From contig JADLDQ010000396.1 of assembly GCA_020846575.1 (NCBI GenBank), positions 1-9,403 on the forward strand: a stretch of 9,403 nt of DNA, read 5' to 3'. The notes beneath the pieces are model-generated. The model was not told the DNA's origin. It did not search any database and worked only from the letters and a program-made list of their open reading frames with translations. The first letter of the stretch is position 1. Each line of letters starts with the position of its first letter. This document shows, piece after piece, positions 1 through 4,112 of the stretch. Source of the DNA: Burkholderiales bacterium. Lineage in GTDB: Bacteria; Pseudomonadota; Gammaproteobacteria; Burkholderiales; SG8-39. A program made the position numbers and the translations under genes.

Positions 1-1
1 G

Positions 2-253
2 CCCGCGATCTCGAATCTGCGAAGGACCGCGGCGGCGCAGGCAGAACCGCGGGGGTGGCGAGAGGTGTACTTCCGCGAAGCCGGTGTGCGACTGCGAACC
101 GCGATCTACGCGCGCCAGCACCTCGCGGCGGGGCGGCGAATCGACGGGCCGGCGGTGATCGAGGAGTTCGGCGCGACCACGGTGATGGGGCCGGGGGATC
201 GGATGGAAGTGGGCGGGTTGGGGGAAATGCGGATTGCGGTGGGGCTTGCGTGA
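2..253 (+). CDS. Hydantoinase/oxoprolinase A-type subunit, C-terminal end (partial)
   Basis: The reading frame is open from the left edge to a TGA at 251-253 and gives the last 83 residues of a larger protein. The tail contains VYFREAG, then LAAGRRIDGPAVIEE, then ATTVMGPGDRMEV. This is the usual ending of HyuA/N-methylhydantoinase A and 5-oxoprolinase-like subunits: a small beta domain with a GPAIIE-type motif followed by TTxVxPGD. Family members use ATP to open lactam or hydantoin rings, or act as carboxylase subunits, normally together with a B subunit. Full-length A subunits are about 650-700 residues, so only about an eighth is visible and its catalytic part is outside the window. Its usual B partner is not next to it: a minus-strand gene follows, and the only B subunit in view starts 3.9 kb away. 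The family call is fairly sure; the substrate is unknown. Confidence 0.8.
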   Translation, partial: PAISNLRRTAAAQAEPRGWREVYFREAGVRLRTAIYARQHLAAGRRIDGPAVIEEFGATTVMGPGDRMEVGGLGEMRIAVGLA

Positions 254-305
254 GGGTTGCCGCCATGGGATTGGACACCCGCGCGGCCTTCGCTGAGGTC
301 GGGGG

Positions 306-334
306 GGCGCGAGGGGCGAGCAGCCCCTCGCGCC
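306..334. terminator. Convergent hairpin terminator between the hydantoinase A and RidA genes
   Basis: A perfect 12-bp inverted repeat, GGCGCGAGGGGC at 306-317 and GCCCCTCGCGCC at 323-334, encloses a 5-base loop (GAGCA). It lies between two genes that end towards each other: the plus-strand gene stops at 253 and the minus-strand gene stops at 343. The position suggests a two-way terminator. The stem is strong, but there is no long T run on either side (only TT on the plus strand), so termination efficiency is uncertain. Confidence 0.65.
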
Positions 335-342
335 TTCAGGCC

Positions 343-729
343 TCAATCCTTCGCCGCGACGGCTTCGACCTCGATCAGCAGTTCCGGGCGCGCCAGGCGA
401 ACGACGAACACCAGCGTGCTGGCCGGCGCCACCTCGCCGAATGCCTTCTTCTGGATGGTCCTCCAGGCGTCGATGTGCTCGGGCTTGATCAGGAAGACGT
501 TGATCTTCACGAGGTTTTCCATCCCGAGGCCGCATTCCTTCAGAATCGTGGCGATGTTGCGGTAGACCAGTTCCGCCTGTGCTTCGAATTCCGGCGGCGT
601 CACGCCTTGCGCATCCGTGCCGATCTGACCGGCAATGTAGAACAGCCGCGCATTGGGGCCGACTTCCCCGACGAGCGAATAGCGCCCCCCGGGCGAGCGC
701 ACGCCCTGCACGTCGTAGCGTTTCACCAT
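343..729 (-). CDS. RidA/YjgF/UK114-family protein, non-canonical (catalytic Arg replaced)
   Basis: The protein has 128 residues, the normal length for this family of trimeric chorismate-mutase-like proteins. Family marks are YIAGQIGTDAQG (residues 31-42), the helix QAELVYRNIATIL (51-63), NLVKINVFL (72-80) and the closing strand LLIEVEAVA (117-125). True RidA enzymes, which hydrolyse reactive enamines/imines, have an essential Arg in a PAR-S/T motif (Arg105 in enteric RidA). Here the motif is PAST and Ser104 takes the Arg place (codon at 418-420). That places it with the Rid subgroups lacking this Arg, which are not expected to be imine deaminases and often sit in catabolic clusters. The ATG at 727-729 is chosen because an AGGGAG ribosome binding site lies 8 bases upstream (738-743, minus strand). 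A longer open frame continues upstream but has no family similarity. It is transcribed against the hydantoinase A gene and away from the M24 genes. Confidence 0.85.
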   Translation of the reverse strand: MVKRYDVQGVRSPGGRYSLVGEVGPNARLFYIAGQIGTDAQGVTPPEFEAQAELVYRNIATILKECGLGMENLVKINVFLIKPEHIDAWRTIQKKAFGEVAPASTLVFVVRLARPELLIEVEAVAAKD

Positions 730-823
730 GTGTCGATCTCCCTGGAGAAGATGTCTGGAACCTGAGGAGGCCGCGCCGCCGCGATCGGCTGTTGCATCGC
801 GGCAGGCGTGGGCCCTTGAGTAT

Positions 824-838
824 CTCACGCGGGGTGAG
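824..838. repeat. Short inverted repeat upstream of the RidA-family gene
   Basis: CTCAC at 824-828 and GTGAG at 834-838 form a dyad with a 5-base centre. It lies about 95 bases upstream of the RidA-family start, where a regulator or promoter could sit. A weak -10-like GATACT overlaps it on the minus strand, but no convincing -35 is seen. A dyad this short can arise by chance in GC-rich DNA, so this is a tentative operator candidate only. Confidence 0.2.
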
Positions 839-875
839 CTTCGGAAACACCGGATGCCTTTCGCGGAAACCGGCG

Positions 876-1058
876 TCAGATTCCGGCGCTCGGCCAGGCG
901 CCGGGATGGCGCGGTTTCACGCCGTCCAGCTCGGCCACGCCGCTCACGCCCAGTTGCTGCAGACCCATGCGCAGCTCCTCGAAGAACAGGTCCAACACGT
1001 AGCGCGCGCCCTGGTTGCCCAGTGCGCCCACGCCGTAGAGGTAGACCAGCCGCTCGCT
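876..1058 (-). pseudogene. Remnant of an FMN-dependent alpha-hydroxyacid dehydrogenase (C-terminal scrap)
   Basis: On the minus strand about 60 codons read as the C-terminal end of the FMN-dependent alpha-hydroxyacid dehydrogenase/oxidase family (lactate dehydrogenase LldD, glycolate oxidase, mandelate dehydrogenase). The piece VYLYGVGALGNQGA matches the family ending (LGRPxLYGLAxGGExGV), followed by the helix VLDLFFEELRMGLQQLGV and then SGVAELD, before a stop at 876-878. Full-length members are about 350-400 residues. Everything upstream, including the flavin-binding barrel and the catalytic His/Arg, is absent: the frame continues to an ATG at 1154 but the added residues are not family-like. 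It is therefore a gene remnant rather than a functional enzyme. It lies in the same direction as, and upstream of, the RidA-family gene, so the two may once have formed one operon. The family assignment rests on remembered motifs. Confidence 0.6.
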
Positions 1059-1062
1059 TGTT

Positions 1063-1086
1063 GCCGCCTTTCCTTTGGGTACTTGC
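1063..1086 (-). repeat. Possible degenerate copy of a dispersed intergenic repeat
   Basis: Read on the minus strand this segment has the pattern AAGTA, CCAAAGG, AAAGGCGGC. It resembles the AAAGTAACCAAAGAAAAGGCG-type segment often seen near genes in beta- and gammaproteobacterial genomes. It begins a few bases from where the alpha-hydroxyacid dehydrogenase similarity breaks off (about 1058). The match is partial and from memory, and a single copy cannot prove a repeat. Confidence 0.25.
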
Positions 1087-1191
1087 GGGGCGAGGTGATT
1101 CCGACAAGCGGATGCGCAGTCCGTCGCGCGCGCGGCAGCGGAACGCAGCGCCAAGTCCAGCCGATGGATGCGCAGCGATGTCGGGGCGGCA

Positions 1192-1220
1192 TTGCCCTCA
1201 CCTCCCCCCGATGCTATAAG
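1192..1220 (+). promoter_or_regulatory. Sigma70-like promoter for the tandem M24 genes
   Basis: TTGCCC at 1192-1197 (four of six bases of the -35 consensus TTGACA) and TATAAG at 1215-1220 (five of six of TATAAT) are separated by exactly 17 bases, the optimal spacing. The expected transcription start near 1227 would give a leader of only about 20 bases before the ATG at 1250. The TATAAG stands out against the very GC-rich surroundings. No operator dyad was recognised next to it. Confidence 0.6.
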
Positions 1221-1249
1221 CCCGGTTTCGTGATCGAAAGACGAGCGCC

Positions 1250-2383
1250 ATGACGTCCGACCCGCGAATCCAGGCGATGGTGGCCTACCTCGAAGGCCAG
1301 GGCTGCGAGGCGATGCTGGCCGTCAACAACGGCCAGAACCTGTTCCTCGATCCGAACGTGGTGTTCGTGTTCTCAGGCGTGCGCCCGATCGGCGAGGGCG
1401 CGGTGCTGATCGAGCGCTCCGGACGCACCACGCTGGTGGTGACCCCGGCCTGGGACGCCGAGCGTGTCGCGGCTGCGAGCCGCACCGAGCTGACGCTCGC
1501 TTGCGACGACCTCGCGCAGGGCATCGAGGAGGTGCTCGGGAAGGCGCGGGTGAACGGGGCGAGGGTGGTGACGCTCGGGCTGGAGACGGTGTTCGAGCGC
1601 ACGGCGCGAGCGATCACGAACCTGTTGGGCGGCAGCCGGCCCGCACCCCAGGGTTTCGCCAGCCGCATCGCGCGGGTGCGTAACGCGCAGGAGATCGCCG
1701 CCGGCCGCAAGGCCGCCTGGATCGCGGAGCGCGGCTACGAGCGCATGCTCGAGGTGGCGCGGCCGGGCATGCGCGAGTACGAGCTGGCGGCCGAGCTGTA
1801 CTGCCACATGAAAGGCCTGGGCGCGGAGGACAATTTCCTCCTGATGAGCGCATCGCAGCACAACCTCGCGGTGTGCGCCGCGGGGCATCGGCGGCTGGAC
1901 GCGGGCGACATCATCCTCTCGGAAATCACCCCCTGCTACCAGGGGCAGTTCGTGCAGATCTGCCGCACCACGGTACTCGGCGAGCCCTCGCCCGTGCTCA
2001 AGGAGAAGTACCCGGTGCTGCAGGCGGCGATGAAGCGCGGTCAGGCGGCCGCCGTACCGGGGACAAAGGTGCGCGAGGTCGCCGAGGCCATCAACGGCGT
2101 ATTCCGCGCGGCGGGCTACGGCAAGTACTGCCAGCCGCCCTACATGCGGGTGCGCGGGCACGGGCTGGGGATCACCTCGGACCTGCCCGGGGACATCGCC
2201 GGGGACAGCGAGGTGGTGCTGGAGGAGGGCATGGTGTTCGTCATGCATCCCAACCAGTACCTGCCGGAGACCGGCTACCTGATGTGCGGGGAGCCGGTGG
2301 TGATCACGCCCCGGGGCGCGCAGTCGCTCTCGGCGCGCGAGGCCGAGCTCGATTTCATCCCGCTGGAGGCGCTCGCGGCATGA
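1250..2383 (+). CDS. M24 (creatinase/prolidase-fold) family protein, degenerate metal site
   Basis: The protein has 377 residues in two parts: a creatinase-type N-terminal domain (about 1-140) and a pita-bread M24 domain (about 145-365). Entry to the second domain is marked by the family segment ARVRNAQEIAAGRKAAWIAE, and later by GDIILSEI (219-226), RGHGLGI (302-308) and LEEGMVFVMHP (324-334). Metal-dependent M24 enzymes use five ligands: Asp, Asp, His, Glu, Glu. Here the first Asp is Glu225, the second is Gln236, His304 is kept, the first Glu is His333, and the last is not a clear Glu (Gly347/Glu348). A normal two-metal aminopeptidase is therefore unlikely. Metal-free relatives such as creatinase, which cleaves creatine to sarcosine and urea, show that the fold can hydrolyse C-N bonds without metal. 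The start is the ATG after the promoter at 1192-1220; the ribosome binding site is weak (GAAAG/ACGAG). The stop overlaps the start of the next M24 gene, so the two are translationally coupled. The substrate is not known. Confidence 0.85.
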   Translation: MTSDPRIQAMVAYLEGQGCEAMLAVNNGQNLFLDPNVVFVFSGVRPIGEGAVLIERSGRTTLVVTPAWDAERVAAASRTELTLACDDLAQGIEEVLGKARVNGARVVTLGLETVFERTARAITNLLGGSRPAPQGFASRIARVRNAQEIAAGRKAAWIAERGYERMLEVARPGMREYELAAELYCHMKGLGAEDNFLLMSASQHNLAVCAAGHRRLDAGDIILSEITPCYQGQFVQICRTTVLGEPSPVLKEKYPVLQAAMKRGQAAAVPGTKVREVAEAINGVFRAAGYGKYCQPPYMRVRGHGLGITSDLPGDIAGDSEVVLEEGMVFVMHPNQYLPETGYLMCGEPVVITPRGAQSLSAREAELDFIPLEALAA

Positions 2384-3519
2384 AGACGGTACACCCCTCG
2401 ATCATCATCGGCGCCTACAACTGGGACCAGACCCGGCTGCCGCGCGACGAGTTCCAGATCCGTGGCCGGGATCTGGAACGGGCCATGGACGAGAACGGCT
2501 GGAAGGCGATCTTCGTCTACGGCGACGCGGACGAGCATTCCACGCTCGCCTACTGCACCGGCTTCGTGCCACGGGTGCGCTGGGCGCTCGCTCTGCTGCC
2601 GCGCGAGGGCGAGCCGCGGCTGCTCGCCTCGATGAGCTCGCGCGACGTGCCGGCGATGAAATTGATGACCTGGATACCCGACGTTGTCTCGGGCTGGCAG
2701 TGGCAGGCCGCCTTCGACCCCTGGATCGCGGGCTTGAAGGGCGATGCGCCGATCGGCGTGGGAACGATAGGGTTCGAGCGCATGCAGCCGCGGCTGCTGC
2801 GCGCGGTGGAGAAAAGCATCGGCGATTTCATCCGCCTTGCCCCCGCGAAGGGCTTCGAGGGCGCCTCGCGGGCGTTGCGGCCGAGGGAGCTGTCGCTGCT
2901 GCGCGAGTCCTGCGCCGTGGTCAAGTCCGCGGCCGCGGCGATGGTCAAGGCCTGGCAGTCCGGCGCGGGCGCGGAGGCCGCGGTGCTGGAGGGCGAGCGC
3001 AGCGCACGCGCGCTCGCCGCCCAGGACGTGCGTACCCTGGTGAGCCTGGACGGCGGGCGCACGCTGGTGCCCTTCCGCGGCGAGTTCAAGCCGGAGGGCG
3101 ATGCGCTGGTGGCGCACGTCGCGGTCAAGGTGATGGGCTACTGGGCGGAGCTTTTCGTCAGCGCCGCGAAAGACCCGGGCGCGTATCCCCAGGTACAGCG
3201 GGCACTGGACGCACTCAAGGCCGCGGCGCGCCCCGGTCAGGTGGGCGAGGATCTGCACGCCGCGGCGGTGCGGGTCCTGGGCACGCGCGCCCTGCACCCG
3301 GTGCTCACCGCCTCGGTCGGGCGCCGCGTCGGACTGTCGCTGGACGAGGGCTGCGGCCTTACCGCCGAGAGCGCCGCGCCCATGACCCCGGGCAGCGTGT
3401 ACTCGCTGCACGTGGGGCTGCGCGACGAGAAGGGCGGGGCGCTTGCCTCGGCCATGGTCGTGGTAGGCGCCAGGGGCATCGAGGTGTTGTGCGAATCGAA
3501 GGATGCGCTCGCGCTATGA
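2380..3519 (+). CDS. Second M24-fold protein, strongly degenerate, coupled to the first
   Basis: The protein has 379 residues. The ATG at 2380 overlaps the previous stop (ATGA), with GGAGG at 2365-2369 as ribosome binding site; the open frame extends further upstream but only out of frame with the first M24 gene. A creatinase-type N-terminal domain covers about 30-150 and contains IFVYGDADEHSTLAYCTGF (45-63). The M24-like domain covers about 165-375, starting with ALRPRELSLLRESCAVVKSA. Aligned to M24 metal ligands, the first Asp is His246, the second Asp is Glu257, the His of the GHGIG motif is Arg315 (GRRVGL), and the first Glu is His344; no final Glu is visible. This looks like a pseudo-peptidase, perhaps the partner of the first M24 protein in a heterodimer, since M24 creatinase-fold proteins usually dimerise. 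Alternatively it may be an unrecognised metal-free lyase or hydrolase. Fold confident, activity unknown. Confidence 0.8.
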   Translation: MKTVHPSIIIGAYNWDQTRLPRDEFQIRGRDLERAMDENGWKAIFVYGDADEHSTLAYCTGFVPRVRWALALLPREGEPRLLASMSSRDVPAMKLMTWIPDVVSGWQWQAAFDPWIAGLKGDAPIGVGTIGFERMQPRLLRAVEKSIGDFIRLAPAKGFEGASRALRPRELSLLRESCAVVKSAAAAMVKAWQSGAGAEAAVLEGERSARALAAQDVRTLVSLDGGRTLVPFRGEFKPEGDALVAHVAVKVMGYWAELFVSAAKDPGAYPQVQRALDALKAAARPGQVGEDLHAAAVRVLGTRALHPVLTASVGRRVGLSLDEGCGLTAESAAPMTPGSVYSLHVGLRDEKGGALASAMVVVGARGIEVLCESKDALAL

Positions 3520-3604
3520 GGCGTAGCCCGGGGTGACCGCGGTGGCGCCGGCGAAGGCTGCGCAGCGCAACCTCAGGCAGGCATGGTAATTTCCGGCCCA
3601 CCCG

Positions 3605-3639
3605 GTCCGGCGCCCGGACACGGCCCCCGACTTTGGGGG
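3605..3639. other. Two adjacent small hairpins downstream of the M24 pair
   Basis: GTCCGG at 3605-3610 and CCGGAC at 3614-3619 form a 6-bp stem with a 3-base loop. CCCCC at 3624-3628 and GGGGG at 3635-3639 form a 5-bp stem with a 6-base loop. They lie in the 173-base gap between the second M24 gene and the small unknown gene, and could end the M24 transcript. There is no T tract, so this is only a tentative terminator. The rest of the gap (3520-3604 and 3640-3680) shows no gene. The stretch just after the hairpins is less GC-rich than its surroundings and might hold a promoter, but no clear boxes were found. Confidence 0.3.
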
Positions 3640-3680
3640 AATATGCGGGGTGTGTTTCACTTCATTCCATTGCGAACTCA

Positions 3681-3687
3681 AAGGAGA
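3681..3687 (+). promoter_or_regulatory. Ribosome binding site that sets the start of the small unknown gene
   Basis: AAGGAGA lies 5 bases before the GTG at 3693. It favours that codon over the in-frame start at 3633, which falls inside a hairpin and has no ribosome binding site. Confidence 0.75.
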
Positions 3688-3692
3688 GTGTC

Positions 3693-4052
3693 GTGTCGGT
3701 AGTATCGAAATCCGAATTGAACGACATGTTCAAGGCCAATACCCAGGGCTTCTCGGCCGAGGAGGCGCTCGCCGTCTGCAGGTCGGTCCCGGGCGGGGAG
3801 AAGACGCCCATCTTCTTCGTCAGGGGGTCCAAAGCCGATCTGGTCGCGAGGTTCCTGATCGCTCAGAAGCCGGACAAGGACGCCCTGTCCGTGGACAAGG
3901 CGTTCGTGCTGACGTACGGGAAGCTGCCGACGGCCTTCCTTCTGGGAGAGGGGGCGGACCTCATCAACAGCGACGAGACGCTCGAGGAACTGAAGCGATC
4001 CATCCTCGACAAGATGAGCGCCGAGGAAAGACTGATTCTGGGTCTCGCCTGA
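3693..4052 (+). CDS. Hypothetical protein of 119 residues, family not recognised
   Basis: This is a small soluble protein starting at GTG with a strong AAGGAGA site upstream. There is no signal peptide or membrane segment. Seen in it are an amphipathic N-terminal part (SKSELNDMFKANTQGFSAEEALAVCRS, residues 5-31), a hydrophobic strand with a small turn, TPIFFVRGSKADLVARFLIA (38-57), a second hydrophobic stretch FVLTYGKLPTAFLLGEGADLI (71-91), and a charged C-terminal helix TLEELKRSILDKMSAEERLIL (96-116). It has a single Cys (Cys29). The alternating strands and helices suggest a compact alpha/beta fold. Base composition is somewhat less GC-rich than the neighbours, notably at the 5' end. It is flanked by hairpins on both sides and has its own ribosome binding site, so it may be expressed separately from the M24 genes. 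It could be an accessory or stress-type protein, but no function is claimed. That it is a real gene is supported by the ribosome binding site, a typical protein composition and the lack of any better frame. Confidence 0.75.
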   Translation: MSVVSKSELNDMFKANTQGFSAEEALAVCRSVPGGEKTPIFFVRGSKADLVARFLIAQKPDKDALSVDKAFVLTYGKLPTAFLLGEGADLINSDETLEELKRSILDKMSAEERLILGLA

Positions 4053-4060
4053 GCCGCGGC

Positions 4061-4097
4061 CCGGCCGCGCGCTCGCGAAGCGATCGATAGCGGCCGG
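4061..4097. other. Long intercistronic hairpin before hydantoinase B
   Basis: CCGGCCGC at 4061-4068 pairs with GCGGCCGG at 4090-4097 (8 bp). Within the 21-base loop a second short stem is possible, CGCT at 4070-4073 with AGCG at 4079-4082. It begins 8 bases after the stop of the small unknown gene and ends 2 bases before the AGGAGG of hydantoinase B. It could terminate the upstream message, protect an RNA end, or modulate translation of hydantoinase B. There is no T tract. Chance pairing is possible at this GC content. Confidence 0.35.
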
Positions 4098-4112
4098 CCA
4101 GGAGGACCTGCC

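Noticed and set aside
781..800. GCGAT and ATCGC ends spaced by 10 bases, considered as a LysR-type operator.
   Set aside because: The spacing and inner bases do not match a T-N11-A box and no regulator gene is in view. Likely chance.
876..1154. Treating the whole 92-codon minus-strand frame as an intact small gene.
   Set aside because: Only the part below about 1058 resembles alpha-hydroxyacid dehydrogenases. The first 30 or so residues look like untranslated repeat sequence and no ribosome binding site precedes the ATG.
3633..3692. A longer start for the 119-residue protein at 3633.
   Set aside because: It begins within a hairpin and has no ribosome binding site, whereas the GTG at 3693 has AAGGAGA at ideal spacing.
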